A DNA stretch of 64,000 nt from DATBLZ01 sp036555065 (GCA_036555065.1 DATBLZ010000040.1:1-64000), one strand, 5' to 3'. Numbered from the stretch's first letter, positions 8,564-17,522 are shown. Notes: generated by a model from the sequence alone, not told the origin. Numbers and translations: made by a program.

Positions 8564-9819
8564 TGGCGAGCACGGAAGCCGACGTCTTCGACCGTCTTGG
8601 CCGGCGCTTGGGCGCCTTGGGCGCGTGGATCGACGCGCGCTTTCCGATGACGAAGCTCATCAAAGAGCACGCGACCGAGTACTACGCCTCGAAGAACTTC
8701 AATATCTGGTATGCGTTCGGCGTTCTCGCGACCGTCGTGCTCGTGATTCAGCTCGTCACGGGCATCTTCCTCACGATGAGCTACAAGCCCTCGGCCGAAG
8801 GAGCGTTCGCCTCGGTCGAGTACATCATGCGCGACGTCGAATGGGGATGGCTCATTCGCTACCTGCACTCGACGGGCGCGTCCGCGTTCTTCATCGTCAT
8901 CTATTTGCACATGTTCCGCGGTCTCATGTACGGCTCGTACAAGAAGCCGCGCGAGCTCGTTTGGCTGATCGGCATGGCAATCTACGTCTGCCTCATGGGC
9001 GAGGCGTTTTTCGGCTACCTATTGCCGTGGGGCAACATGTCGTACTGGGGCGCGCAAGTGATCGTCTCGCTGTTCGGCGCTGTGCCCGTCGTCGGCGAAG
9101 GCATCGCCGAGTGGATTCGCGGCGATTTCTACATTTCGGACATCACGCTCAATCGCTTCTTCGCGTTCCATGTCGTCGCCGTGCCGCTATTGCTCGTGCT
9201 GCTCGTCGTCGTGCACATCATGGCGCTGCACGAGGTCGGCTCGAACAATCCCGACGGCATCGAGATAAAGGAGCACAAGGATGCGAGTGGAAAGCCCGTC
9301 GACGGCGTCGCGTTCCATCCGTATCACACGAGCAAGGATCTCGTCATCATCATCGTGTTCCTGATCATCTTTGCGGGCGTCGTGTTCTTCGCGCCCGAGA
9401 TGGGTGGATACTTCCTCGAGCACGCGAATTTCGAGCCTGCCAACACGCTCGCGACCCCGGAGCACATTGCTCCTGTCTGGTATTTCACGCCGTTCTACGC
9501 GATGCTGCGTGCCGTCCCCGACAAGCTGCTCGGCGTGCTGCTTATGGCCGCCGCGATCATCTTGCCGTTCTTCCTACCGTGGCTCGACCGCTGCCGCGTG
9601 AAGTCCATCCGCTATCGAAGCTGGGTCTACAAGACCGCGCTCGGTTTCTTCGCCGTAAGCTTCCTCGCGCTCGGCTACCTTGGGCTACAGGTGCCGACAA
9701 AGCTATACACGGCGCTCTCGGCCGTGTTCACGGCAATCTACTTCGCGTTCTTCATCTTGATGCCGTTCTACTCGAGCTTGGAGAAGACCAAGCCCGTGCC
9801 GAACCGCGTGAGCAAATGA
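8563..9819 (+). CDS. petB: Cytochrome b subunit of the bc1 complex
   Basis: 418 residues from ATG at 8563, which overlaps the petA TAA by one base. Multiple transmembrane helices are evident. Heme ligand histidines are in RYLHSTGASAFFIVIYLHMF and in FAFHVVAVP / VVVHIMALHEVG. The ubiquinol-site motif reads PVWY (in APVWYFTPFYAMLRA) instead of the mitochondrial PEWY; this variant is usual in gammaproteobacteria. This is the full-length fused cytochrome b, not a split b6/subunit IV pair. Confidence 0.97.
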   Translation: MASTEADVFDRLGRRLGALGAWIDARFPMTKLIKEHATEYYASKNFNIWYAFGVLATVVLVIQLVTGIFLTMSYKPSAEGAFASVEYIMRDVEWGWLIRYLHSTGASAFFIVIYLHMFRGLMYGSYKKPRELVWLIGMAIYVCLMGEAFFGYLLPWGNMSYWGAQVIVSLFGAVPVVGEGIAEWIRGDFYISDITLNRFFAFHVVAVPLLLVLLVVVHIMALHEVGSNNPDGIEIKEHKDASGKPVDGVAFHPYHTSKDLVIIIVFLIIFAGVVFFAPEMGGYFLEHANFEPANTLATPEHIAPVWYFTPFYAMLRAVPDKLLGVLLMAAAIILPFFLPWLDRCRVKSIRYRSWVYKTALGFFAVSFLALGYLGLQVPTKLYTALSAVFTAIYFAFFILMPFYSSLEKTKPVPNRVSK

Positions 9820-10550
9820 GCGCTAGGTTCACCGCTGTGCTCGTTGGCTTGGCGATTTGGTCGGCGGGGAACGCCGCGAGCAAGATCGAGCTCGAGCCCG
9901 CGGGCAACAACATAGCGAGCACGGCGTCCTTGCAGAACGGCGCGAAGTACTACGTCAACTATTGCTTGGGCTGCCATTCGGCGAAATACGTTCGGTACAA
10001 CCGCCTCGCGGCCGATTTGCAGCTCAGTGAGGAGCAGCTCGTCGAGAATTTGATGTTTACGGGCGAGCAACCGTTCGACACGATGGAAATCGCGATGCGG
10101 CCCGAGGACGCGATTCGCTGGTTCAAGGTTGCGCCGCCGGATTTGTCGCTGATCGCGCGCAGCCGCGGTACCGACTATTTGTACACGTACTTGCGCAGTT
10201 TCTACGCCGCGCCCGAGCGGCCGATGGGCGTCGACAATCTCGTGCTGCCTGGAACATCGATGCCGCACGTGCTCTGGGAGCTGCAGGGAATTCAGGTTCC
10301 GATCTACGCGGACGACCCGGACCACCCTGACCATAAGATCTTCAGCGGTTTCGAGATCGTGCGCCCCGGGACGCTCAGCCCCGGTGACTACGATCGCGTC
10401 GTTCGCGATATAGTCAATTTTCTCGACTACATCGGTGAGCCCATGCAACGGGAGCGCGAAGCGCTCGGCATCCGCGTGATTGCGTTCTTGTTCGTGTTTC
10501 TCGTGGTCGCGTTCCTTTTGAAGAAAGAGATTTGGAAAGACGTCAAGTAG
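9816..10550 (+). CDS. petC: Cytochrome c1 of the bc1 complex
   Basis: 244 residues from ATG at 9816, overlapping the petB stop by ATGA. A signal peptide runs to about residue 20, then the heme-binding CLGCH, the axial Met region LPGTSMPHVLWEL, and a C-terminal transmembrane anchor (about residues 218-236) followed by KKEIWKDVK. The longer open frame beginning at 8625 is a shadow of petB joined in frame to this gene. Confidence 0.97.
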   Translation: MSARFTAVLVGLAIWSAGNAASKIELEPAGNNIASTASLQNGAKYYVNYCLGCHSAKYVRYNRLAADLQLSEEQLVENLMFTGEQPFDTMEIAMRPEDAIRWFKVAPPDLSLIARSRGTDYLYTYLRSFYAAPERPMGVDNLVLPGTSMPHVLWELQGIQVPIYADDPDHPDHKIFSGFEIVRPGTLSPGDYDRVVRDIVNFLDYIGEPMQREREALGIRVIAFLFVFLVVAFLLKKEIWKDVK

Positions 10551-10569
10551 CCGCACCGCGAGCTCCCCT

Positions 10570-11199
10570 ATGGCGGCAATCTCCATCCATCGATCCGTGA
10601 TGACACTATTCTCAAAGCCTCTCGACCCCTGGAGCCACCGCACGCGGCTCGTGCTTGCGGAGAAGAGCATCACTATCGACATCGTCGATGTCGAGGACGG
10701 CAATCTTCCCGAGGATCTGCTCGACCTCAATCCGTATAACAGCGTGCCTACGCTCGTCGATCGAGACCTGGTCCTTTACGATTCGCGCGTGATCATCGAG
10801 TACCTCGATGAGCGTTTTCCGCACCCGCCGCTCATGCCTGTCGATCCTGTCACGCGGGCGCAGTTCCGCCTCGCGCTGTTTCGCATCGAAAAAGATTGGT
10901 ACTCGCTTGCTGCGGACGTCGCCGCAGGCGGCGAACGCAAGCCCGTCGCGCGCGCAGTACGTGCGCTCGAGGAGAGCATCATTTCGAGCGCCGATATCTT
11001 CGCCGCGAAACGCTTTTTCCTGAGCGACGAGTTCTCTCTCGTCGACTGCACGATCGCGCCGATCCTGTGGCGGCTACCGATGTTCGGCATCAAGCTGCCG
11101 AGCCAGGCACGGCCGATCAATGTGTATATGGACACCGTGTTTTCGCGTCCGTCGTTCCAAGCGAGTCTCACGGAGCAAGAGCAGGAGATTCGCCAGTAG
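10570..11199 (+). CDS. sspA: Stringent starvation protein A (glutathione S-transferase fold)
   Basis: 209 residues with the typical start MAAISIHRSVMTLFSKP, which matches family N-termini and supports ATG at 10570. A thioredoxin-like N-terminal domain (LNPYNSVPTLVDRDLVLYDS) is followed by a helical GST C-domain. SspA binds RNA polymerase and changes transcription during starvation and acid stress; it has no known GST activity. The petABC-sspA-sspB order is a common gammaproteobacterial arrangement. Confidence 0.95.
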   Translation: MAAISIHRSVMTLFSKPLDPWSHRTRLVLAEKSITIDIVDVEDGNLPEDLLDLNPYNSVPTLVDRDLVLYDSRVIIEYLDERFPHPPLMPVDPVTRAQFRLALFRIEKDWYSLAADVAAGGERKPVARAVRALEESIISSADIFAAKRFFLSDEFSLVDCTIAPILWRLPMFGIKLPSQARPINVYMDTVFSRPSFQASLTEQEQEIRQ

Positions 11200-11202
11200 C
11201 CG

Positions 11203-11595
11203 ATGGCGGGGCCACGCAAGACCAAGCAGCGCCCGTATCTGATTCGGGCCATGCACGAGTGGATGGTGGACAACGGACTCACGCCGCACATCGTCGCGGA
11301 CGCCACCGTCAACGGTCTCAAGGTTCCGAGCGCGCACATCAAGGAAGGCAAGATCGTTCTCAACGTGAGCCATTCGGCGACGCACGGGCTCGTCCTCGGT
11401 AACGACGAAATCGCCTTTGAAGCCCGCTTCGACGGAGTTGCTCAGCTAGTCAGCGTACCCGTGCAGGCCGTGCTCGGAATCTACGCGCGGGAGACGGGCC
11501 AGGGCATGGTGTTTGCAGCCGAGGATTCGCCGGGGCCACCCGGCGACGGGCCGCCGGCAGCGGCGTCTCGGCCGACGCTCAAAGTCGTCAAGTAG
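11203..11595 (+). CDS. sspB: ClpXP adaptor SspB
   Basis: 130 residues. The ssrA-binding domain is recognisable: RPYLIRAMHEWMVDNGLTPHI, the GKIVLNVSHSATHGL strand pair and FEARFDGV. A flexible Gly/Pro-rich linker leads to the short C-terminal ClpX-tethering motif (RPTLKVVK). It delivers ssrA-tagged peptides to ClpXP. Three bp after sspA; its end overlaps the end of diaA by 8 bp. Confidence 0.96.
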   Translation: MAGPRKTKQRPYLIRAMHEWMVDNGLTPHIVADATVNGLKVPSAHIKEGKIVLNVSHSATHGLVLGNDEIAFEARFDGVAQLVSVPVQAVLGIYARETGQGMVFAAEDSPGPPGDGPPAAASRPTLKVVK

Positions 11596-12169
11596 AGTCG
11601 CCCATCTCTGCGTCGATGAGGTCGCAGAGGCAATGAATCGCGAGCAAGTGGACCTCTTGGATCCGACACGTGCGCTGCGCAGGGACGCGAATCTCGACAT
11701 CCCGCTTGCCGAGCATGCGGCCGATCGTTCCGCCGTCGCGTCCCGTGAGCGCAACGACCGTCATCGACCGAGCGTGCGCTTCGGTGACGGCGCGGACGAC
11801 GTTCTCGGACTTGCCCGACGTCGAGATCGCGAGCAAGACGTCGCCCGAGCGCCCGAGCGCCTGTACCTGCTTTGCGAAAACATCCGCAAATGAATAGTCG
11901 TTCGCGAGCGCCGTGAAGATCGAGCTATCGGTCGTCAGCGCGACAGCCGCGCGGCCCGGGCGCTCCGCTTCGAAGCGGCCCACGAGCTCGGCCGCGAAAT
12001 GCTGAGCGTCGGCGGCGGATCCGCCATTACCGCAGCTCAATATCTTTCCGCCCGCCAAGAGCGCGCGCGCCATGCCGGTTGCGGCGGCGACGAGATGCGG
12101 CACGAGCGCCTTCGACGCTTCCTTGGTTGCAATGCTGTCGCGAAAATGCGCTAGCGCGCGCTCGTTCAT
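11588..12169 (-). CDS. diaA: SIS-domain protein DiaA/GmhA family
   Basis: 193 residues from ATG at 12169 (MNERALAHF). The sugar isomerase domain is intact: GNGGSAADAQHFAAELVGRF, STSGKSENVV and EVHLLAIHCLCDLID. Sequence alone does not separate GmhA (sedoheptulose-7-phosphate isomerase) from DiaA (DnaA-binding initiator factor). The neighbours decide: lpoA-yraN-diaA on one strand next to rsmI is the E. coli yraL-lpoA-yraN-diaA block, so DiaA is favoured. A longer frame to 12253 would overlap yraN. Confidence 0.85.
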   Translation of the reverse strand: MNERALAHFRDSIATKEASKALVPHLVAAATGMARALLAGGKILSCGNGGSAADAQHFAAELVGRFEAERPGRAAVALTTDSSIFTALANDYSFADVFAKQVQALGRSGDVLLAISTSGKSENVVRAVTEAHARSMTVVALTGRDGGTIGRMLGKRDVEIRVPAQRTCRIQEVHLLAIHCLCDLIDAEMGDST

Positions 12170-12222
12170 TGCGTCCGCCACCTCGCTGAATCGGCGTACT
12201 GTGCCTCGGGGCGCTCCGCGGT

Positions 12223-12597
12223 TCAACCGGCTTGAAAGGCGCCTTTGACCCACTGTATGCGGGGCTCGGCAGTGTCGATGCCGTCGACGGCGACGACGTC
12301 GAAGCGGATCGGCCGCGCGAACCAGGCCGGGTGGCGCATCAAGAAATGCCGCGTCGCGTTGACGATCCGTCGCTGCTTGCGCGGGCCGACGGTCTCGAGC
12401 GCACGGCCGCGCGCTCCGCTCGCTCGCGCGCGGACCTCGATGACGACGAGCGTGGCTCCGTCAATCCCGACGATGTCGAGCTCGCCGAGCCGGCAGCGGT
12501 AGCCGCGCGTGATGATCTCGATTCCACGCGCAGCGAGGAGATCCGACGCTGCTTGCTCCCAGGCGCGACCGGAAGCATGCCGTAGGTCGCCGGACAT
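12223..12597 (-). CDS. yraN: YraN/UPF0102 family protein
   Basis: 124 residues from ATG at 12597 (MSGDLRHASG); the adjacent ATG at 12600 is an alternative. It has the restriction-endonuclease-like pattern GxxxE then CRLGELDIVGIDGATLVVIEVRAR, with the Glu/Asp/Glu-x-Lys-like acidic residues. No biochemical function is established for the family. It lies 16 bp after lpoA and 53 bp before diaA. Confidence 0.92.
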   Translation of the reverse strand: MSGDLRHASGRAWEQAASDLLAARGIEIITRGYRCRLGELDIVGIDGATLVVIEVRARASGARGRALETVGPRKQRRIVNATRHFLMRHPAWFARPIRFDVVAVDGIDTAEPRIQWVKGAFQAG

Positions 12598-12613
12598 CAT
12601 GGATCCGTGGACG

Positions 12614-14449
12614 CTACTGCGACGAGAACACCGCGGTCGGAGGCGCAAGCAACGCTGGGCGGCCGTTGCGAAATTGCGCGAACGGCAAACCGCGCCTGAT
12701 CTTGCCGAACGCGTCGAGCTCGAGCGCGCCTGAGAATCCCGCGACGGGCCAGGCGGCTCCGTCCTGCGCAAACAACGCGTCGACGAGCACGTAAGCATCG
12801 AAGCCCAAACCATAGAGACGCAGCCACTGCTGCGCGCGCCGCGGCCAATGCGCCTGGAGCGCTTGCGTCAGCGCGGCTGCGCGGGCGTCGGGGCTCACGA
12901 GCAGCGGAACGTCCGGGAACACGACGCCCTCGAGATCGGTATCGGTCGCGCGGTTCGTGGGCTCGTAAATCTCTGCGGTCGCGTAGGTCGGAATGTCGCC
13001 GGCGTAGTAGAAACGCAGATTCGGCGCGAGCAAACGCCCCATCGGCGGGCTCGCCTGCACGAAGATCATGTCGATGTCCTGGCGCCGCCGCGCCTCGAAA
13101 GCGACGTCGACGCCGAGATTCGCCTCGAGCCGACGATGGCGCTGCTCGCTGCGGGAGACGTTCAAGAGGTCGCGGATCGCGCCCGAGACGTCCTGAGCAT
13201 CCGGAACATACCCCGCCGAGTTCAGCAGCTGCCCGCCGAGCGCCTCGAACTCCGTGCGAAACGTATTGAGAAGGCGATAGCCGCGCTCATCGCTTGCGAC
13301 GATCGCGACCGCCGTCTTGTGGCCCGCAGCCACGGCCTGGTGCACGATCGCCGAGATCTCGTCTTCGGGAGCGAGGCCGAACTGGTAGAAATTCCCGAAA
13401 CCCGGCGTCTCCGTTTGGGCCCAATTGAGACTCAGCGTGGGAACGAAGCCCCCTTGCTCGAGTACTGAATCGACTTCGTTGCGCAGCAACGGCCCGACGA
13501 TGAACTCGGCGCCGTCGAGCTGCGCTTGCAAATAGGCGCTCGCAGCACCCAGCGCGCTCGTGTCGTAAACGCTGACGGTGGTTTCGCGCAGCGCCCGGGA
13601 TTCGAGGTGCGCGGCCATGAACCCGTCGCGGACGGCGAGGGCTTGGGTACGCTGCGGCGAATCGAGCGGGAGCAGCAATGCAATCTTGCTCGGCCGCGCG
13701 CCCGCGACTCGTTGCGTGCGCAACAGGTCCGCGAGCACGCCGGATGCCGCGGGATGGGCGAAGTAAACTCGGCGCCACTCGAGCAGCAGGCGGCGAAACT
13801 CGACGGGATCGGCTTGCGCGTTCGCGGCTGGGCTGAGCGCGAGCCAGCCGTCGACTATTTCATCGCCGGTCGGCTGCGACAACGGCGGCGGCACGAGAGA
13901 ATCCCAAATGAGCCGCTGATTCGCGAGAATCTCAGCGGAGCTCTCGAGCCACGCCTCGCGCTCGACGAGCGCAGCGATACCCTCGGCGTGACGGTTCAGC
14001 GCGAAGAAGGCGCGTGCGCGGGCTTCGCCTGCCGCGACGAGCACGGGCACCGTGATCGGCGCGCTGAGCCGGGCGAGCGTCTCAAGCGCACGCTCTGGGT
14101 TGCCTGCCGAGAGCGCGATTCGCGCGTGCAACGTGAGGATCAAGTTTCGCTGTTCCTGGCTTGCGCCTGGAGCGGCCTCATCGAGCCAACGCTCGGCCGT
14201 CGCCGTCTCTTGGCGCGCGACGAGCAAGTCGGCGCCTTCGAGGAGGTAGTCGACGCGCTCACTGCCAGAGCTCGCGTCCGCGAGCTCGCGATAGAGCGTG
14301 ACTGCCGCAGTGGAATCGCCCGCCTCGGCTGCTGCGCGCGCGCGAGCCTCGATAGCGGACTTGTCGATTGGCGTGGTCGTCGGCTGCGGCGCGCACGCAG
14401 CGAGCAACGAGGCGCCGATCGCGAATACTATGTAGCTCGGAAATCTCAT
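12614..14449 (-). CDS. lpoA: Outer-membrane lipoprotein LpoA, activator of PBP1A
   Basis: 611 residues from ATG at 14449. A lipoprotein signal peptide ends in the lipobox LLAAC with Cys19. The N-terminal half is a TPR-like helical region (EAGDSTAAVTLYRELADA). The C-terminal half is a periplasmic-binding-protein type I fold starting at KIALLLPLDSPQRTQALAV. In E. coli LpoA spans the periplasm and activates the transpeptidase of PBP1A. The longer frame to 14584 is rejected because the extra 45 residues are the antisense of rsmI and would bury the lipobox. Its start codon overlaps that of divergent rsmI. Confidence 0.93.
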   Translation of the reverse strand: MRFPSYIVFAIGASLLAACAPQPTTTPIDKSAIEARARAAAEAGDSTAAVTLYRELADASSGSERVDYLLEGADLLVARQETATAERWLDEAAPGASQEQRNLILTLHARIALSAGNPERALETLARLSAPITVPVLVAAGEARARAFFALNRHAEGIAALVEREAWLESSAEILANQRLIWDSLVPPPLSQPTGDEIVDGWLALSPAANAQADPVEFRRLLLEWRRVYFAHPAASGVLADLLRTQRVAGARPSKIALLLPLDSPQRTQALAVRDGFMAAHLESRALRETTVSVYDTSALGAASAYLQAQLDGAEFIVGPLLRNEVDSVLEQGGFVPTLSLNWAQTETPGFGNFYQFGLAPEDEISAIVHQAVAAGHKTAVAIVASDERGYRLLNTFRTEFEALGGQLLNSAGYVPDAQDVSGAIRDLLNVSRSEQRHRRLEANLGVDVAFEARRRQDIDMIFVQASPPMGRLLAPNLRFYYAGDIPTYATAEIYEPTNRATDTDLEGVVFPDVPLLVSPDARAAALTQALQAHWPRRAQQWLRLYGLGFDAYVLVDALFAQDGAAWPVAGFSGALELDAFGKIRRGLPFAQFRNGRPALLAPPTAVFSSQ

Positions 14450-15311
14450 GGGTACACAGGCGAAATCGAGCGGAACGCTCTTCGTGGTTGCCACACCGAT
14501 CGGCAATCTCGAGGACTTGAGTCCGCGTGCCCGCAGCACGCTGTGTGCAGTCGAGATCGTCGCAGCCGAGGATACAAGGCGCACGCGCGGATTGCTATCG
14601 AGTATCGGCGCAGAACCGCGAGTTTTGGCTTACCACGAGCACAACGAAGACGCGCGCACGGCAGAGCTCATCGAGCGGTTGCGCGGTGGCGCGGACATAG
14701 CGCTCGTCAGCGATGCTGGCACGCCGTTGATCAACGATCCCGGGTGGAGGCTCGTCGCGGCCGCGCTCGCCGCAGGTATCGAGGTCCGCGCCGTTCCGGG
14801 GCCGAGCGCCGTGCTCGCCGCGCTCGCCGTGAGCGGGTTGCCCACCGACCGTTATGCATTCGAGGGATTCTTGCCGCGCCGCGCCGAGCAGCGCGCCCTG
14901 CACTTACGCAGCTTGGCCCACGAGCCGCGCACGCTCGTGTTTTTCGAATCCGTGCATCGCCTCGCCGATGCGTTGCGCGCGCTCGCGGAAGAGCTCGGCG
15001 CGGACCGGCGCGCGGCGCTCGCGCGCGAGCTCACGAAGGTTCACGAAGAGGTCTACACGGGCTCGCTCGCGGAGCTCGGTGCTCGGCTCGGGCACTCGAT
15101 CCCGCTCTTGGGGGAATTCGTGATCGTCGTGGCGGGTGCTACCGAGGACGCGCCTGTGGAAGCAGACGAGATACGGCGCGTTTACGCGCTGCTCCGCGCA
15201 GAGCTTCCGCCGGACAAGGCGACTGCGCTCACGGCGGGCATCACCGGTGCCTCGCGGAACACGGTCTATCGGCTCACGCGTATCGCGAGAGAGCCCGACC
15301 GAAGCGATTAG
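14448..15311 (+). CDS. rsmI: 16S rRNA (cytidine-1402 2'-O)-methyltransferase RsmI
   Basis: 287 residues. The tetrapyrrole-methylase-type fold is clear: LFVVATPIGNLEDLSPRA, AAEDTRRTRGLL, and DAGTPLINDPGWRLV with VPGPSAVLAAL. It methylates C1402 in the ribosomal P site. ATG at 14448-14450 shares two bases with the lpoA start on the other strand. Confidence 0.97.
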   Translation: MGTQAKSSGTLFVVATPIGNLEDLSPRARSTLCAVEIVAAEDTRRTRGLLSSIGAEPRVLAYHEHNEDARTAELIERLRGGADIALVSDAGTPLINDPGWRLVAAALAAGIEVRAVPGPSAVLAALAVSGLPTDRYAFEGFLPRRAEQRALHLRSLAHEPRTLVFFESVHRLADALRALAEELGADRRAALARELTKVHEEVYTGSLAELGARLGHSIPLLGEFVIVVAGATEDAPVEADEIRRVYALLRAELPPDKATALTAGITGASRNTVYRLTRIAREPDRSD

Positions 15312-15345
15312 GCAACGCTGCCGCCGCCGCGGTATTCTTGCCTGC

Positions 15346-15687
15346 AAGGAGTCGGCCGAGTGGCCGCCGGGGCAACCCGGAGGAAAGTCCGGGCTCCATT
15401 GGGCAGGGTGCCAGGTAACGCCTGGGAGGCGTGAGCCTACGGACAGTGCAACAGAAAGATACCGCCGCGGTGCATAGCCGCGGTAAGGGTGAAATGGTGC
15501 GGTAAGAGCGCACCGCACAACTGGCGACAGTTGCGGCACGGCAAACCCCACCCGGAGCAAGACCGAATAGGGGAACGCTCGAGTGTGCCCACACGAGTTC
15601 CCGGGTAGGTCGCTCGAGGCACGCGGTGACGCGTGCCCAAGAGGAATGGCCGCTCTCGACAGAACCCGGCTTATAGGCCGACTCCTT
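15346..15687 (+). ncRNA. rnpB: RNase P RNA, bacterial class A
   Basis: This fills most of the 509-base gap between rsmI and mraZ. The ends pair perfectly over 12 bp (AAGGAGTCGGCC at 15346-15357 with GGCCGACTCCTT at 15676-15687), forming helix P1. Universal core blocks are present in order: GAGGAAAGTCCGGGCTCC, CAGGGTGCCAGGTAACGCC, ACAGTGCAACAGAAAGA, GGTAAGGGTGAAA, GGTAAGAGCGCACCG, GGCAAACCCCACCCGGAG, and ACAGAACCCGGCTTATAGG near the 3' end. Length is about 342 nt. The position between rsmI and mraZ is shared with pseudomonads. It processes the 5' ends of tRNA precursors. Confidence 0.97.
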
Positions 15688-15740
15688 ACTCGACCTGTTC
15701 TAACTTACTGTCGGTACAAAAGAAATCGCGCTACGGCCGG

Positions 15741-15770
15741 TTGACAGCCGGGAGCCGCAGTCCCTATAGT
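15741..15770 (+). promoter_or_regulatory. Sigma-70 promoter of the mraZ/dcw operon
   Basis: TTGACA at 15741-15746 and TATAGT at 15765-15770, 18 bp apart, the best -35/-10 pair I found in the window. Transcription would start near 15777, inside the first MraZ repeat. Confidence 0.8.
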
Positions 15771-15810
15771 GTGGGCCATAGTGGCCCAAAGTGGGATGAA
15801 GTGGATTTGG
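15771..15810 (+). promoter_or_regulatory. Four 10-bp MraZ-binding repeats
   Basis: GTGG recurs in exact 10-bp register at 15771, 15781, 15791 and 15801 (GTGGGCCATA, GTGGCCCAAA, GTGGGATGAA, GTGGATTTGG), ending 10 bases before the mraZ ATG. MraZ is known to bind three or four TGGGN-type direct repeats spaced by 5 nt before its own gene. Their location over and just after the start site fits repression of the dcw operon. Confidence 0.82.
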
Positions 15811-15820
15811 CGGCCCGCTT

Positions 15821-16276
15821 ATGTTCCGCGGTTTCTCAAAAGTCACCTTGGATGCCAAGGGACGACTGGCAATTCCGGCTCGGCACCGCGAGCGCATCAT
15901 GGCGCGCGGAAACGGCGAGCTCGTCGTCACTCTCAACACCGCCGACTACTTGCTGATTTATCCGTTCCCCGACTGGGAGGAGATCGAACGCAAGCTGACT
16001 CGATTGCCGTCCTTTAACAAAGAAGCCATGCGGCTCAGGGGACTCATGCTCGCGCATGCGACGGATCTCAGATTGGATGGACACGGGCGCGTCCTGTTGC
16101 CGAAGGAGCTGCGCGAATACGCAGGCCTCGAGCGCCAAGCTTTCTTGATTGGCCAGGGCAACACGCTGCAGCTCTGGGATGAAAAACGTTGGGACAAGCA
16201 GAGGGCTGACTGGCTCGCGAGCGAGAGCGGCGACGGGTCAGGACTGCCCGAAGAATTGCGCTCGCTGTCGCTCTAG
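15821..16276 (+). CDS. mraZ: Transcriptional regulator MraZ
   Basis: 151 residues with two SpoVT/AbrB-like halves: VTLDAKGRLAIPARHRE at residues 8-24 and LDGHGRVLLPKELREYA in the second half, each with the DxxGR motif that contacts DNA. MraZ forms a ring and represses its own operon. It heads the division and cell-wall cluster. No strong Shine-Dalgarno sequence precedes ATG at 15821, because the MraZ repeats occupy this space. Confidence 0.97.
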   Translation: MFRGFSKVTLDAKGRLAIPARHRERIMARGNGELVVTLNTADYLLIYPFPDWEEIERKLTRLPSFNKEAMRLRGLMLAHATDLRLDGHGRVLLPKELREYAGLERQAFLIGQGNTLQLWDEKRWDKQRADWLASESGDGSGLPEELRSLSL

Positions 16277-16296
16277 CGCGTAGCGAGGGAAGGGCG

Positions 16297-17238
16297 ATGG
16301 TTGAGCATGAGCCCGTGCTCGTGGCGGAAGTGCTGGCGGGGTTGGCGTTGACGAGAGATGGTTGGTACGTCGATGCGACGTACGGACGCGGGGGGCACAG
16401 TACGGAAATACTCGCGCGGTTGGGGGACGACGGAAGGGTACTCGCGCTCGACAAGGATCCGGAGGCCGTGGCGGACGGCCGCAAACGTCTCGGCGCCGAT
16501 GCGCGATTTCAAATCGTGCACGCAGGCTTCGAGGACCTAGGTGCCGTCGCCGGCGCCTGGCTCGGCTCGCGCCGCGCCCAAGGCGTGCTGCTCGATCTCG
16601 GCGTCTCGTCCCCGCAATTGGATACATCCGAGCGCGGCTTCAGCTTCATGCGGCAGGGACCGCTCGATATGCGCATGGATTCGACCACAGGAATGACCGC
16701 CGCGGAGTGGCTCGCGCGAACGAGCGAAGCCGAGCTCGCGCGCGTGTTGCGCGATTACGGCGAGGAGCCGCGCGCGCGCAAGCTCGCGGCGGCTCTCGTT
16801 GCGGCGCGTCGGGAAAAACCGATCGAGACAACCTTCGAGCTCGCGCGGCTCGTCGCGGAAGTAGCGCCGCGCAGCCAGGCGCGGATCCATCCCGCGACGC
16901 GCGTATTCCAGGCGCTGCGCATCGCCGTCAATCGCGAGCTCGAGGCGCTCGAGAAAGCGCTCGCTGCGAGCGTCGACATCCTTGCGAGCGGCGGCCGCCT
17001 CGCGGTGATCAGCTTTCACTCGCTCGAGGACCGCATCGTTAAGCGATTCATAGCGCGCGAGGCGCGCGGCGATGAGCGCTACGCGGGATTGCCCGACGTG
17101 CCCGCGGACGCCGCGCCGCGTCTGACGCCGATCGGCCGGCTCGTCCGGCCGCAGGCCGCCGAGACGGCGCGCAACGCGCGGGCGCGCAGCGCTCGGCTGC
17201 GCGTCGCGGAGCGCCTCGAGCTGCGGATCGCTGCATGA
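16297..17238 (+). CDS. rsmH: 16S rRNA (cytosine-1402 N4)-methyltransferase RsmH
   Basis: 313 residues. SAM-binding motif YVDATYGRGGHS (about residues 24-35), LDLGVSSPQLD, MRMD and SFHSLEDRIVKRF near the C-terminus match the MraW family. It acts on the same rRNA base as RsmI, which is encoded nearby. It ends 4 bases into ftsL. Confidence 0.97.
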   Translation: MVEHEPVLVAEVLAGLALTRDGWYVDATYGRGGHSTEILARLGDDGRVLALDKDPEAVADGRKRLGADARFQIVHAGFEDLGAVAGAWLGSRRAQGVLLDLGVSSPQLDTSERGFSFMRQGPLDMRMDSTTGMTAAEWLARTSEAELARVLRDYGEEPRARKLAAALVAARREKPIETTFELARLVAEVAPRSQARIHPATRVFQALRIAVNRELEALEKALAASVDILASGGRLAVISFHSLEDRIVKRFIAREARGDERYAGLPDVPADAAPRLTPIGRLVRPQAAETARNARARSARLRVAERLELRIAA

Positions 17239-17522
17239 GAACGCAAATACTCGAGCTCTGCGCGGCGCTGGCTTTTGCAGCGTCGGCGGTCGCATCGGGC
17301 GTTTGGATCGTCGCGGCGAAACAGGAATCGCGGCAGCTCTTCGCGGAGCTCCAAGAGCTCGAGCGCGAGCAGGACCGCCTGCAGATCGATTGGGGGCGAT
17401 TGCAGATCGAGCAGAGCTGGCGGGCCGCGAACGCACAGATCGAGTCGCGGGCGCGTGCAGAGCTCGGGCTCGCCGAGCCGAGCGACACGCAAATGAAGAT
17501 CGTCGTCGAGCCCCGTCCATGA
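17235..17522 (+). CDS. ftsL: Cell division protein FtsL
   Basis: 95 residues: a very short cytoplasmic N-terminus, one transmembrane helix (about residues 8-28) and a periplasmic leucine-zipper-like coiled coil (LFAELQELEREQDRLQIDWG region). It bridges FtsB and FtsQ in the divisome. Starts with ATGA overlap at the rsmH stop. Confidence 0.92.
   Translation: MRTQILELCAALAFAASAVASGVWIVAAKQESRQLFAELQELEREQDRLQIDWGRLQIEQSWRAANAQIESRARAELGLAEPSDTQMKIVVEPRP

Noticed and set aside
8625..9815. Arg-rich frame preceding cytochrome c1 on the plus strand
   Set aside because: It is a +1 shadow of petB that happens to join petC in frame; c1 begins at 9816 with its own signal peptide.
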